Both the position numbers and the translations under genes were made by a program. From Buchnera aphidicola (Ceratovacuna japonica) (lineage in GTDB: Bacteria; Pseudomonadota; Gammaproteobacteria; Enterobacterales; Enterobacteriaceae): a stretch of DNA of 64,000 nt. Below the pieces are notes generated by a model. That model did no database searches and was not told where the DNA came from. It saw nothing but the letters and a program-made list of their open reading frames with translations. Positions 40,472 to 50,267 of this stretch are shown here, one piece after another. Each line of letters opens with the position of its first letter. Positions within the stretch are counted from its first letter, which is position 1. The stretch covers positions 350,726-414,725 of the forward strand of contig AP026065.1 of NCBI GenBank assembly GCA_024349705.1, written 5' to 3'.

Positions 40472-40533
40472 ATAAAAATAAATACCATGTAAAAATAATT
40501 TAAAAAATATTTAAAAAATATTTAAAAGTATAA

Positions 40534-41468
40534 CTATACTAATAAAATATTTTTTCTTAAAATTTCTAAAATTTTATTTTTTGCACCTTCTATATTATCA
40601 CAATTTATAAAATATAAATTTTTCCAAGATTTTATCCATGTCATTTGTTTTTTTACTAATTTTTTTGTAGAAAAAAATATTCTATCGAACATCTCATTAT
40701 ATGTAATTTTTTTGTTTATAAAGTCCCACATTTGCGAATATCCTATACATTTCATAGATTGAAATTTTACATCTAAAATATCATTTTTAAATAATTCATA
40801 AACTTCTTTTTCAAAACCAGAATCTAACATGTTTTGCAATCTTAAAATTATTTTTTTATGTAAAAAGTACATATTATTAGGAATCAAAGCAAATTGTAAC
40901 ACTTTATATGGAAATTCATTTTTAATTAAAAAACTACTTTTTTTTTTCCAGTAGAATAATATACTTCTAATGCTCTAGATAATCTATATATATCATTTTT
41001 ATTTATATTGTTAGCACTTTTTGAATCTATTTTTTGTAATTTGTTATACAAATTTATAGAACCATAATTTTTTACATATAAAAAAATTTTTCTAGTAAAA
41101 TGTTTGTTTCTCTTAGGTAAATTTAACAATCCATTTAAGAGTATTTTATAATATAACATTGTACCCCCAACTAACAATGGAATTCTTTTTTCTAAAAAAG
41201 ATAGTTCTATTTCTCTTAATGAATCATAATAAAAATTAGCAACAGAATAACATTGATTAGGATTTATAATATCAACCAATTTATGAGGAAACTTTTTTAA
41301 TTCATGTTCGTTAGGTTTAGCTGTTCCTATGTTCATATTTTTATAAACCATAGAAGAATCTACACTAATTATTCTAGCATTTATTTCATCATAAATTTTC
41401 ATAGCTAAAGCAGTTTTTCCAGAACAAGTAGGTCCCATTAAAAAAACAACTATATTATTTTTTTTCAT
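40534..41468 (-). CDS. miaA: tRNA dimethylallyltransferase MiaA, frame interrupted at an A10 run
   Basis: MiaA adds the isopentenyl group to A37 of tRNAs that read U-starting codons. From 41468 the frame shows Walker A GPTCSGKTALA, the DSSMVYKNMNIGTAKP substrate motif, LVGGTMLYY, and SRALEVYYSTGKKK, then stops after a run of 10 A (T run at 40938-40947). In the next frame the family sequence continues at once (SSFLIKNEFPYKVLQFALIP, then FKMLD-type helix, MKCIGYSQMW, KKQMTWI) to 40534. One extra A gives 311 residues (E. coli 316) with no gap in the alignment. This looks like one gene rescued by slippage, not two genes. tRNA-Trp here keeps the A36-A37-A38 substrate motif. Confidence 0.86.
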
Positions 41469-41603
41469 AAAACTATTTTAAATTTATTATATACAATATA
41501 TATAATAATCCTTTTATACTATTTATAAATGAAATCATATATTATTACCAAAAATTTTTATATTAATATATAATAATATATTATTAATATTTTTAAAACA
41601 ATT

Positions 41604-43241
41604 TTATTTTTTCCATTTTTTATAATATTTTATTAATCCATGCGTGGAACTATCATATTCATAATTAACTTTTTTTCTATTTTTTAAATTTTTATATATA
41701 ATTTTAGATAAATTTTTTCCTAATTCAACCCCCCATTGATCGAAACTAAAAATGTTTAAAATTATTCCTTGAGTAAATATTTTATGTTCATACATAGATA
41801 ATAATATACCTATATTTTTAGGACTAATACTTTTAAACATTATAGAATTAGATGGAGTATTTCCAAAAAAAATTTTATATAATTTTGCATTATTTTTATT
41901 AGATTTATATTTTTTGCTAAACTTTTCTATAAAATTGCTTCCAAAAGCTAATGATTTAGTTTGAGCTAAAAAATTAGATAATAAATTTATATTATGATTA
42001 TAAAAATTTTTATTTCTATTATTTACGAAAGATATAAAATCACAAGGAACAAATCTAGTTCCTTGATGTAAAAGTTGAAAAAAAGAATGCTGACAATTTG
42101 TGCCAACGCCGCCCCATATAATTTGACTGGTATTATATAAAACTTTTTCACCATTTTTATCAATATTCTTTCCATTAGATTCCATGTTCAATTGTTGTAT
42201 ATAATCGGTAAATTTGTTTAATCTATTACTATAAGTCAAAATAGCTTCAGTCTCTGCATTAAAAAAAATATTGTACCAAAAACTTATTAGAGAAAGTATT
42301 ATAGGAATATTTTTATTATATGGCTCATTATAAAAATGATCATCCATTTTATTAGCCCCATTTAAAAATTTTAAAAAATTTTTATATCCTATAGACAACA
42401 TGATAGACAGTCCAGCTGATGACCACACAGAATATCTACCACCTATGGATTTAAAAATCTTAAATATATTATTTTTTTTTATTCCAAATCTAATAGCTTC
42501 ATTTTTGTTATTAGAAACAGCATAAAAATGTTTAGAAAAAAATTTTTTTTTATTAATTTTATTATTAAAATATTTTTTTACACTATTAGCGTTCTTTATA
42601 GTCTCATAAGTTTTAAAAGTTTTAGAAACTATTAAAAATAAAGATTTTTCTAAATCTATTTTTCTTAATATATCTATTAAATTATTATTATCTATATTAG
42701 ATAAATAATGTATATTTAAATGATTTTTATAATCTTTAAGTGCAGTATTTACCATTTTAGGCCCTAATTCTGACCCTCCTATACCTATATTTATTATGTC
42801 AGTTATTTTTTTATTAGTAAAACCTCTTAACCTTCCATTTATAACTCTTTCAGAAAAAGTTTTCATTTCTTCTAAAGATTTTTTAACTTTTAACATTATA
42901 TTTTTTTTTAAAAAATTTTTAGATATAATAGGTCTTCTTAAGGCAACATGTAATACAGAGCTGTTTTCAGTCTTATTGATTTTCTCTCCTTTAAACATTT
43001 TTTTTATTTCTTTATTTAATTTAATTTCTTTAGCAAATTTACATAAAAATTTCATAATATTATCATTAATTATATTTTTAGAATAATCTAAAACCATAAT
43101 ATCCATAAAATTTATAGAAAATTTTTTAAATCTATTTTTATCATTTAAAAAAAGATCTTTAATATGTATATTTTTAATATTTTTAAAATTTTTATACAAA
43201 ATTTTAAAATATTTATTTTTTTTAAAATAATTAAATTTCAT
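41604..43241 (-). CDS. pgi: Glucose-6-phosphate isomerase
   Basis: Pgi interconverts glucose-6-P and fructose-6-P. INIGIGGSELGPKMV (about 150-164), the SKTFKTYETIKNA loop, GGRYSVWSSAGLS, MESNGKNI with catalytic Glu, GTNCQHSFFQLLHQGT with catalytic His, and EHKIFTQGIILNIFSFDQWGVELGK with the C-terminal Lys are all present. Length 545 versus 549. It stands alone with its own spacers on both sides. Confidence 0.97.
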   Translation of the reverse strand: MKFNYFKKNKYFKILYKNFKNIKNIHIKDLFLNDKNRFKKFSINFMDIMVLDYSKNIINDNIMKFLCKFAKEIKLNKEIKKMFKGEKINKTENSSVLHVALRRPIISKNFLKKNIMLKVKKSLEEMKTFSERVINGRLRGFTNKKITDIINIGIGGSELGPKMVNTALKDYKNHLNIHYLSNIDNNNLIDILRKIDLEKSLFLIVSKTFKTYETIKNANSVKKYFNNKINKKKFFSKHFYAVSNNKNEAIRFGIKKNNIFKIFKSIGGRYSVWSSAGLSIMLSIGYKNFLKFLNGANKMDDHFYNEPYNKNIPIILSLISFWYNIFFNAETEAILTYSNRLNKFTDYIQQLNMESNGKNIDKNGEKVLYNTSQIIWGGVGTNCQHSFFQLLHQGTRFVPCDFISFVNNRNKNFYNHNINLLSNFLAQTKSLAFGSNFIEKFSKKYKSNKNNAKLYKIFFGNTPSNSIMFKSISPKNIGILLSMYEHKIFTQGIILNIFSFDQWGVELGKNLSKIIYKNLKNRKKVNYEYDSSTHGLIKYYKKWKK

Positions 43242-43363
43242 ATATTTTTGATCTCATAAATTTTAAATATTAAATATATTAATATTAATATAAACAAGTT
43301 TATAATATAACAAAAAATATAATAATTTAAAAAATAATACTATAAAAAACAAAAAATAAGTAT

Positions 43364-43906
43364 ATGAAAAACAAAAAATTAATATGGATAGATTTAGAAA
43401 TGACTGGGTTAAATCCAGAAAAAAACTTTATTTTAGAAGTTGGAGTAATTATTACAGATAAAAATTTAAAAACTATAACAAAAGGAATATCAATTCCTAT
43501 ACATCAAAATATTAGCATACTCAAAAAGATGAATTTATGGAACAAAAGAACACATAAAAAAAGTGGATTATTAAAAAAAGTCATAACCAGCAAATACAAT
43601 GAAAAAAACGCTGAAAAAAAAATTATAGAATTTATAAAAAAATTTGTAAAAAAAAAGGAATCTCCAATGTGTGGAAATTCTAATTTTGTAGATAAAATTT
43701 TTCTAAAAAAGTTTATGCCTAAACTATTAAATTATTTTCATTATAGAACAATAGATGTCAGTACATTAAAAGAAATATCTAAAATATGGAATAAAAAAAT
43801 ATACAAAAATTTAAATAAGAAAAAAACTCATAGAACTATATCAGACATAAAAGAATCAATAAAAGAGCTTTTATATTATAAAAAAAATTTTTTAATATGT
43901 AAATAA
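43364..43906 (+). CDS. orn: Oligoribonuclease
   Basis: Orn degrades RNA di- and oligonucleotides and is essential in E. coli. The DEDDh motifs are WIDLEMTGLNPEKN (Exo I), GNSNFVDKIFL (Exo II, with FVDKIFL where E. coli has SVGQDRRFL-type) and HRTISDIKESIKELLYY (Exo III, catalytic His and Asp). Length 180 versus 181. tRNA-Gly follows directly, as in E. coli where orn precedes glyVXY. Confidence 0.94.
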   Translation: MKNKKLIWIDLEMTGLNPEKNFILEVGVIITDKNLKTITKGISIPIHQNISILKKMNLWNKRTHKKSGLLKKVITSKYNEKNAEKKIIEFIKKFVKKKESPMCGNSNFVDKIFLKKFMPKLLNYFHYRTIDVSTLKEISKIWNKKIYKNLNKKKTHRTISDIKESIKELLYYKKNFLICK

Positions 43907-43973
43907 AACGAATTAATTAAAAAAATAAAAAACTTGTTTAAAAAAAAATATTAATATATAATTTACAAAATAA

Positions 43974-44047
43974 GCGGGAATAGCTCAGTAGGTTAGAGTG
44001 CAACCTTGCCAAGGTTGAGGTCACGAGTTCGAATCTCGTTTCCCGCT
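43974..44047 (+). tRNA. tRNA-Gly (anticodon GCC)
   Basis: Acceptor pair GCGGGAA/TTCCCGC, anticodon loop TTGCCAA (GCC) and T-loop TTCGAAT match E. coli glyV/X/Y. Discriminator T, CCA not encoded. One copy replaces the E. coli triplet after orn. An A/T hairpin (44068-44092) follows. Confidence 0.97.
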
Positions 44048-44067
44048 AAAAAAATATTCAAACAATT

Positions 44068-44092
44068 TTATATAAATAAAAAATTTATATAA
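44068..44092. terminator. A/T hairpin between convergent tRNA-Gly and rpmE
   Basis: A perfect 10-bp inverted repeat (44068-44077 with 44083-44092) with a five-A loop follows tRNA-Gly and faces rpmE from the other side. It contains no G-C pairs, so its strength as a terminator is doubtful. Confidence 0.35.
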
Positions 44093-44189
44093 TTAATATT
44101 AACAATGTTCTTAAATAATTAAGACATATAAAAAAATTATATAATATATAAATAAAAATATTAAAAATAATAATATTTTAGTGTTATAA

Positions 44190-44402
44190 TTAGTTTTGAA
44201 AATTTTTAAATCTTTTATTAAATTTTTCAATTCTACCGCTAGTATCAACTACACGTTGTTTCCCTGTAAAAAATGGATGACAAGATCCACATATATCTAA
44301 ATTTATAGATTTTTTATTTATAGTAGAAAAAAATTTTATATTATTTCCGCATGAACAGAAAGCCGTCACTTCTTTATATTTAGGATGTATTTTTTTTTTC
44401 AT
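44190..44402 (-). CDS. rpmE: Ribosomal protein L31, zinc-binding form
   Basis: 50S protein bridging the subunits, 70 residues as in E. coli. [20 protein letters not shown] and [20 protein letters not shown] identify it; four Cys (two CxC/CxxC pairs) give the zinc-binding C+ form. It is divergent from hslV across about 245 bp of A/T-rich DNA that should hold both promoters. priA, cytR and ftsN, which separate rpmE and hslV in E. coli, are gone. Confidence 0.96.
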   Translation of the reverse strand: MKKKIHPKYKEVTAFCSCGNNIKFFSTINKKSINLDICGSCHPFFTGKQRVVDTSGRIEKFNKRFKNFQN

Positions 44403-44647
44403 ATTTTTAAAACCTAATTTTTTAAAAAATAAATAAACAAAACTAAAATTAAGTATATAAATTTATATAAATATTATATAAAAAATATTGATATAAAAAC
44501 ATATAATAAAAAATATAATATATATATATCATAATTTTAAAATAATATATTAAAAAAATAAAAAATATATTAAAAACATTATACTTTATAATAATAATTA
44601 TAATAAAAAATATTAATAATAAAAGAAAAATATATAAAAGGAATTTT

Positions 44648-45178
44648 ATGACAACTATATTAAGCGTTCGTTTAAAAAAAAAAGTAGTAATAGGTGGAGA
44701 TGGCCAAGCTACTTTAGGAAACACAGTTATAAAAAGTAATGTAAAAAAAGTAAGAAATTTATATAATAAAAAAGTAATAGCAGGTTTTGCTGGGGGTACA
44801 GCTGATGCATTTACACTATTCGACTTATTTGAAAAAAAATTGTTGATTCATCAAGGTCAGTTACAAAGATCTGCAATAGAATTAGCTAAAGATTGGAGAA
44901 CAGACAAAATACTAAGAAGATTAGAAGCTTTACTTGCTGTGGCGGATAAAAGTACATCATTAATAATAACTGGAAATGGAGATGTAATAAAACCTGAAAA
45001 TGATTTAATTGCAATAGGATCAGGGGGGTCATATGCACAGGCTTCAGCGCAAGCATTATTAAAACATTCTAATTTAACAGCAAAAGAAATTGTTAAAGAA
45101 TCTTTAATAATAGCATCTAACATTTGTATATATACAAATCAAATTTTTACAATAAAAGAGCTATCTTCAAAAAAATAA
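44648..45178 (+). CDS. hslV: ATP-dependent protease subunit HslV
   Basis: HslV is the peptidase of the proteasome-like HslUV protease. After removal of Met the catalytic Thr1 would be exposed (MTTILSVR start). [33 protein letters not shown] and the [13 protein letters not shown] block are typical. Length and sequence are almost those of E. coli (176). An AGGA-type ribosome binding site (AAAAGGA) precedes the start by eight bases. hslU follows nine bases after the stop. Confidence 0.98.
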   Translation: MTTILSVRLKKKVVIGGDGQATLGNTVIKSNVKKVRNLYNKKVIAGFAGGTADAFTLFDLFEKKLLIHQGQLQRSAIELAKDWRTDKILRRLEALLAVADKSTSLIITGNGDVIKPENDLIAIGSGGSYAQASAQALLKHSNLTAKEIVKESLIIASNICIYTNQIFTIKELSSKK

Positions 45179-45187
45179 GGATCAAAT

Positions 45188-46522
45188 ATGTCAGAAATGA
45201 CTCCTAAAAATATTGTTAATGAATTAGATAAATTTATAATAGGACAAAAAAAAGCAAAAAGAGCTGTAGCAATAGCTTTAAGGAATAGATGGAGAAGAAT
45301 GAAAGTAAATAAAGATATAAGAAATGAAATAACTCCAAAAAACATATTAATGATAGGTCCAACAGGAGTTGGAAAAACAGAAATTGCTAGAAGATTAGCT
45401 AAGTTAGCAAATTCTCCATTTATAAAAATAGAAGCAACAAAATTCACTGAAGTAGGATATGTAGGAAAAGAAGTTGATTCTATAATTAGAGATTTAACAG
45501 ATTTAGCTATGAAAATGGTTAGAGTTCAAATAATAGAAAATAACAAGAAAAAAGTAAAAAAAATAGCAGAAGAAAAAATATTAGCAGTTTTAGTCCCAAC
45601 AGTACAAAACAACTGGGGAGTTCAAGATGCTAATCAAAGACCATTAGCTACAATAAAATCTTTTAGAAAAAAATTAAGAGAAGGAAAATTAGATGATAAA
45701 GTAATAGAAATAAGTGTTTCAGTAACTCCTCTAGGAGTGGAAATAATGGCTCCTCCTGGAATGGAAGATCTTACAAATCAACTTCAATCAATATTTCAAA
45801 ATTTAGGAAGTAATAAAAAAAGAACTAGAAAGCTTAAAATAAAAGATGCTATGAAAATTTTAATAGAAGAAGAAGCATCGAAATTAATAAATCCAGAAGA
45901 AATTAAGAAAAAAGCTATAAACGCAGTAGAACAAAAAGGAATAGTATTTATAGATGAAATAGATAAAATATGTAGACGAAGTGGAATAAATTCAGGACCA
46001 GATATTTCTAGAGAAGGAGTTCAAAGAGATCTATTACCTTTAGTAGAGGGATGTACAGTATCTACTAAATATGGAACTGTTAAAACAGATCATATATTAT
46101 TTATAGCTTCTGGAGCATTTCAAGTTTCTACCCCATCAGATTTAATACCAGAACTACAAGGAAGACTTCCTATAAGAGTAGAATTAAAATCATTAACTAT
46201 AGAAGACTTTGAAAGAATTTTAACAGAACCTAGTTCTTCTATTACTATTCAATATCAAGCTCTAATGAAAACAGAAGGAATAAAAATAAATTTTAAAAAA
46301 AGTGGAATAAGATGTATAGCTGAAGCTGCATGGAAAGTTAATCAGTCTATGGAAAACATAGGAGCTAGAAGATTACATACAGTTATGGAAAAATTGATGG
46401 AAGACATATCATTCAATTCAAATGAAAAAAAAAATACTTCAGTAGAAATAAATAAAAAATACGTAAAAAAACACTTAGAAAAATTTGTATCTAATGAAGA
46501 TCTAAGTAAATTTGTATTATAA
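45188..46522 (+). CDS. hslU: ATP-dependent protease ATPase subunit HslU
   Basis: HslU unfolds substrates for Hsl[34 protein letters not shown] at the start (key part [21 protein letters not shown]), Walker [16 protein letters not shown], Walker [11 protein letters not shown], the pore motif GYVGKEVD and the C-terminal EDLSKFVL that docks into HslV are all intact. Length 444 versus 443. AAGGAT lies seven to eight bases ahead of the ATG. Strong conservation compared with neighbouring genes suggests HslUV is a main housekeeping protease here. Confidence 0.98.
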   Translation: MSEMTPKNIVNELDKFIIGQKKAKRAVAIALRNRWRRMKVNKDIRNEITPKNILMIGPTGVGKTEIARRLAKLANSPFIKIEATKFTEVGYVGKEVDSIIRDLTDLAMKMVRVQIIENNKKKVKKIAEEKILAVLVPTVQNNWGVQDANQRPLATIKSFRKKLREGKLDDKVIEISVSVTPLGVEIMAPPGMEDLTNQLQSIFQNLGSNKKRTRKLKIKDAMKILIEEEASKLINPEEIKKKAINAVEQKGIVFIDEIDKICRRSGINSGPDISREGVQRDLLPLVEGCTVSTKYGTVKTDHILFIASGAFQVSTPSDLIPELQGRLPIRVELKSLTIEDFERILTEPSSSITIQYQALMKTEGIKINFKKSGIRCIAEAAWKVNQSMENIGARRLHTVMEKLMEDISFNSNEKKNTSVEINKKYVKKHLEKFVSNEDLSKFVL

Positions 46523-46552
46523 AAAATTAATGAACAAAAAAAGTAAAAAATT

Positions 46553-46592
46553 TTTTCTTATCTTAGAAATAATCTGAGATAAGAAAATTTTT
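46553..46592 (+). terminator. Intrinsic terminator of the hslVU operon
   Basis: A 15-bp stem with one G-T pair (46553-46567 with 46573-46587) and a five-base loop is followed by five T. It lies about 30 bp after the hslU stop. It is one of the best terminators in the window. Confidence 0.85.
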
Positions 46593-46737
46593 ATATAAAA
46601 AACTATATTAATATTTTAATATTATTATAAAAATAAAAAAATATTTAATATAAATAATTTTTAATTTGTTAAAAGAAAAATATATTATGATATAATATTA
46701 TAATAAATAATATTTTTTTTAAAAAATAGAGAAAAAA

Positions 46738-47490
46738 ATGACAGATTGGATAAAAGCAACTGTTATAAAAATAAAAAAATGGAAATTTCCATTATTTAGT
46801 ATAATTTTAAATGCAAAAATATCACCATTTATAGCAGGTCAATTTACTAAAATAGCAATATTAAAAAACAAAAAAAAAATACAAAGAGCATACTCTTATG
46901 TAAATTCACCTAAAAATAAAAATTTAGAATTTTATATAACATATGTAAAAAATGGAATAATAACAAAAAAATTATATAACCTAAAACCAGGAAAAATAGT
47001 AATGATAAGTAAAAAATCTTTTGGATTTTTTACACTAAAAGAAATACCTAGTACAAGAAATCTATGGATGATATCTACTGGCACAGCTATAGGACCATAT
47101 TTATCTATATTACAAGATGATAATGAAGAAATTAAAAAATTTAAAAAAATAATATTAATACATGCAGTTAGATATAAAAATCAGTTTAATTACAAAAATA
47201 TAATAAAAAAAATAATGTTCAAACATAAAAATAATTTTATATTTCAAAAAATAGTAAGTAGAGAAAAATTAAATAAAAAATATTTATTTGGAAGAATACC
47301 AAAATTATTTTCTAATGATAGTATAGAAAAAATAACAAAAACAAAAATAAATAATAAAAACTCACATTTTATGATTTGTGGAAATCCAAATATGGTAAAA
47401 GATACAAACAAAATATTAATAGAAAAATATAAACTTAAAAAAAATTTAAGAAAAAACCCTGGACATATAACTAATGAAAACTATTGGTAA
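46738..47490 (+). CDS. fpr: Ferredoxin/flavodoxin-NADP+ reductase
   Basis: Fpr transfers electrons between NADPH and flavodoxin or ferredoxin. The FAD-binding part has RAYSYVNSP (RxYS-type motif) and the ISTGTAIGPYLSIL segment is the nucleotide-binding loop; MICGNPNMVKDTNKIL and the terminal GHITNENYW (aromatic C-terminus stacking on FAD) match E. coli. Length 250 versus 248. Its likely partner Fdx is at 61476-61805. Confidence 0.95.
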   Translation: MTDWIKATVIKIKKWKFPLFSIILNAKISPFIAGQFTKIAILKNKKKIQRAYSYVNSPKNKNLEFYITYVKNGIITKKLYNLKPGKIVMISKKSFGFFTLKEIPSTRNLWMISTGTAIGPYLSILQDDNEEIKKFKKIILIHAVRYKNQFNYKNIIKKIMFKHKNNFIFQKIVSREKLNKKYLFGRIPKLFSNDSIEKITKTKINNKNSHFMICGNPNMVKDTNKILIEKYKLKKNLRKNPGHITNENYW

Positions 47491-47523
47491 TTTCAAATAA
47501 ATATATTAAAAAAATAAAATAAA

Positions 47524-48543
47524 TTAACAATTGTTTATTGTAAAAGGAATTACTTTAGAAATATCATTTCTATTCAAATTTATCATAATTATTCTATCTA
47601 TTCCAATAGCAATTCCTGAGCATTTAGGAATTCCTCTAGACAAAGCATCTAAAAAAAAATTATCTATCTTTATTTTTTCTAAACCTATTTTTTTTCTAAT
47701 ATAATTTTCATTTTTAAATCTTTTTTCTTGATCTTTTCTATCTCTTAACTCATAAAATCCATTAGCTATTTCTATTCCTTTAAAAAAAACTTCAAATCTA
47801 TCAGACAATTTTTTATTTTTTTTATTTATAGATGACAATAGTGCTTGATCAGATGGAAAATGATATATAAAAATAGGTCTTTCTTTTCCCAAATATTTTT
47901 CTATTCCTATTAAAAATAGTATTTCTAACAAATTTTTTTTACATATAAATTTTGAATTTTTTATTAAATGAAAATGTTTCAAATGTATTATTTTTTTTAT
48001 TAAAGTACATTTATTAGACTTAAATGGATCAATTTCCAAATATTTAATAAAAACTTTTTTATAAGAAATAATATCAGATTTTTTAAAATAAAATATTTTT
48101 TGAAAAAAATAATCAACTTTATTAATTAACTCAAACATATTACAATTTACAATATATAGTTCAAGCATAGTAAACTCAGGATTATGATATTTTCCTAACT
48201 CTTCATCTCTAAAACTATGACATATTTGATATATAGATCCTATTTTTAAAGATAATAACCTTTTCATATGATATTCAGGACTTGGTATCATCCACAGATC
48301 TATTACTTTATTAATATTGTTATCATAATAATTAGTTTTAAAACATTTTATATTACAATCTGAAACTGCATGTCTAGATAAAATAGGAGTATCTACTTCT
48401 AATATATTTAAATTATTAAAAAATTTTCTTATATTAAAAATAATTTTTGATCTATATATTAAATCTTTTACTTTTATTAAATTATTATAACTTTTTTTCT
48501 TTTTCATAAAAATATTAAAAAAATTTATAAGTTTACAAAACAA
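47524..48543 (-). CDS. epmA: EF-P lysine lysyltransferase EpmA (PoxA/GenX)
   Basis: EpmA attaches beta-lysine to a lysine of elongation factor P. It is a class II LysRS-like catalytic core without the anticodon domain. EVDTPILSRHAVSDCNI, the motif 2 region ICHSFRDEELGKYHNPEFTMLELY (key RxEE-type signature) and motif 3 GIAIGIDRIIMI are clear. Length 339 versus 325, with a Lys-rich N-terminal extension; later ATGs at codons 13 or so may be the true start. Retention implies EF-P and probably EpmB elsewhere. Confidence 0.94.
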   Translation of the reverse strand: MFCKLINFFNIFMKKKKSYNNLIKVKDLIYRSKIIFNIRKFFNNLNILEVDTPILSRHAVSDCNIKCFKTNYYDNNINKVIDLWMIPSPEYHMKRLLSLKIGSIYQICHSFRDEELGKYHNPEFTMLELYIVNCNMFELINKVDYFFQKIFYFKKSDIISYKKVFIKYLEIDPFKSNKCTLIKKIIHLKHFHLIKNSKFICKKNLLEILFLIGIEKYLGKERPIFIYHFPSDQALLSSINKKNKKLSDRFEVFFKGIEIANGFYELRDRKDQEKRFKNENYIRKKIGLEKIKIDNFFLDALSRGIPKCSGIAIGIDRIIMINLNRNDISKVIPFTINNC

Positions 48544-48613
48544 TATTTCGTTTTGTAAACTTTTTTAAAAAATTAACAAACTGTTTCTATAAAAATTATA
48601 AAAAAATATTTAC

Positions 48614-50098
48614 TTATTTAATAAAAAACAAATTTTTAATTATTGGATTACTAATTTTAGAAAAAACTACATTAGTTTTCATGCCATATGAATGTATTCT
48701 ACTTTTGTATGTATCTTCAGATATATTATTACTATTAAAATTAAAATAATTTCTTGCTTTAGTAATACTACATATGTCTACTTCAAAACTATTTTCATTA
48801 ATTCTATTTATTTTATAAGAAATCTTTGGATGACGAAATGTATATTTTAAAATATCTGGATATTTAGCTATTACCCCAAAGAAAGCTTTTGCTAAAACTC
48901 CTTCTTGAGCAAAACAAGAAACTAATTTTCTATCTGATATATTAGGTAATAATTCCCTAAATTTTCTTAAAACTACTCTAGGGTCTTTATTATTTGTTAT
49001 AGATTTTCCATCAATAGACATTTCTACATGACCTAATTCAGATATAAAAATCTTATGTAAATCTTCTTTATTAGTTCTATTTAAAAAATCAAAATGATTT
49101 CTTATATCTTTTCCAAATTTAACTAAAGGAAAAGATTCATTAGCATCATTTAATAATTTCCATTTATTTCCTTTATCGTCTATTTCTTCTATTTTTTTAT
49201 CAATTTTTGTTTCAGAAATTTTTTTTGAGTTTTCACAACATCTATTATGTAAAGGAAAACCTTTCATATATACTACTTTTGCATCATGTCTATAAACAGA
49301 TTTTTTTGAAGATAATTCTTTTGATTTGTTCAACCCAATAGAAACAGGTGCTATATATTTGTCTTCTAAAGGATCATTTTCAACATCATAAGAATTTTTA
49401 TCTATTTTGTTCTTGTTAACTTTATTTATTTCTTTAAAATATTTAACAAGATCATCTTTAATTTTTTTATCTTTAGGATCAATATTTAAATTTATTTTTT
49501 TAGAATCATATACTTTAATAGTTTTTTTATATTCTGGAGAAAAAGAAAAATATGAGATATTAGCTAATACTCTAATTTTTTTACCATAATTTTCTTTAAA
49601 ATTTCTTAATTTTGGCAAAACATTAGATATAATATTGTTATCTTTAGCATCGTTTTTAAAATTATTTACTTTAGAATCTTTATATTTAGATAACTCAGAT
49701 AAAAATAAAACTTTATTTTTATACTTGTTATAAAACAATCTAAATTTAGAAACTTCAGATCCTTTATCTATATATTTTATTGTTTGATATTTTTCTATAG
49801 TTAATACTTTATCATTTGTATTTTTTTTAGTATTTTCTTTAGATTTATTTAAAATTTTAGATTCGTTTTCTTTATAATATAATTTGTTTTTAGATTTTTT
49901 TATTATTGGTTTATGATAAGTAAATGGTTTTCTTTCAGGTACTAATGTAATAACTGCGCTAATTTCAGGATGTTCAAATGAATCTACTTTATAATCTTGA
50001 ATCATACCACTTTCATTTTTTTTAGAACTATCTTTAGAATTAACATTTATAACACGTTTTAAAGATGTTGTTTCACTGATATTATAAATATATGACAT
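48614..50098 (-). CDS. Unrecognised 494-residue protein (orphan)
   Basis: I do not recognise this protein. The chosen ATG at 50098 has AAGG nine bases upstream; another ATG seven codons earlier is in frame. There is no signal peptide and no clear membrane segment. Roughly residues 1-320 are polar, low in complexity and rich in Lys, Ser, Asn, Asp and Glu, with several Pro/Lys stretches. From about 325 to the end the sequence looks folded, with alternating hydrophobic pattern (FISELGHVEMSIDGK, VVLRKFRELLPNISDRKLVSCF, AKAFFGVIAKYPDIL, NSFEVDICSITKARNYF). Cys are at about 287, 288, 395 and 443. It sits between epmA and dapF with its own spacers. A 494-codon frame free of stops in such A/T-rich DNA implies selection. 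Buchnera is known to carry a few orphan yba genes; whether this is one of them is only a guess. Confidence 0.85.
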   Translation of the reverse strand: MSYIYNISETTSLKRVINVNSKDSSKKNESGMIQDYKVDSFEHPEISAVITLVPERKPFTYHKPIIKKSKNKLYYKENESKILNKSKENTKKNTNDKVLTIEKYQTIKYIDKGSEVSKFRLFYNKYKNKVLFLSELSKYKDSKVNNFKNDAKDNNIISNVLPKLRNFKENYGKKIRVLANISYFSFSPEYKKTIKVYDSKKINLNIDPKDKKIKDDLVKYFKEINKVNKNKIDKNSYDVENDPLEDKYIAPVSIGLNKSKELSSKKSVYRHDAKVVYMKGFPLHNRCCENSKKISETKIDKKIEEIDDKGNKWKLLNDANESFPLVKFGKDIRNHFDFLNRTNKEDLHKIFISELGHVEMSIDGKSITNNKDPRVVLRKFRELLPNISDRKLVSCFAQEGVLAKAFFGVIAKYPDILKYTFRHPKISYKINRINENSFEVDICSITKARNYFNFNSNNISEDTYKSRIHSYGMKTNVVFSKISNPIIKNLFFIK

Positions 50099-50267
50099 AA
50101 TATTATGCCTTAAATGCATATTCTATAATTTTTATTTAATTAAATTTTTTATATTTAGTCAAGTGATTTATTAAAACAAAATAAAATTTTTTTAAAATTT
50201 AATTGAATATTCAGTAAACATATATAAAAATTATCATAATATTAATAAAAAATTTAAAAAATACAAT

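Noticed and set aside
40534..40902. A separate small gene downstream of a shorter miaA
   Set aside because: Its product is the C-terminal third of MiaA, and the join is gap-free once one A is added; no ribosome binding site was seen before its first ATG.
44449..44724. A hydrophobic 91-codon open frame upstream of hslV
   Set aside because: It overlaps the hslV start on the other strand and consists of Ile/Tyr/Phe codons typical of chance A/T translation.
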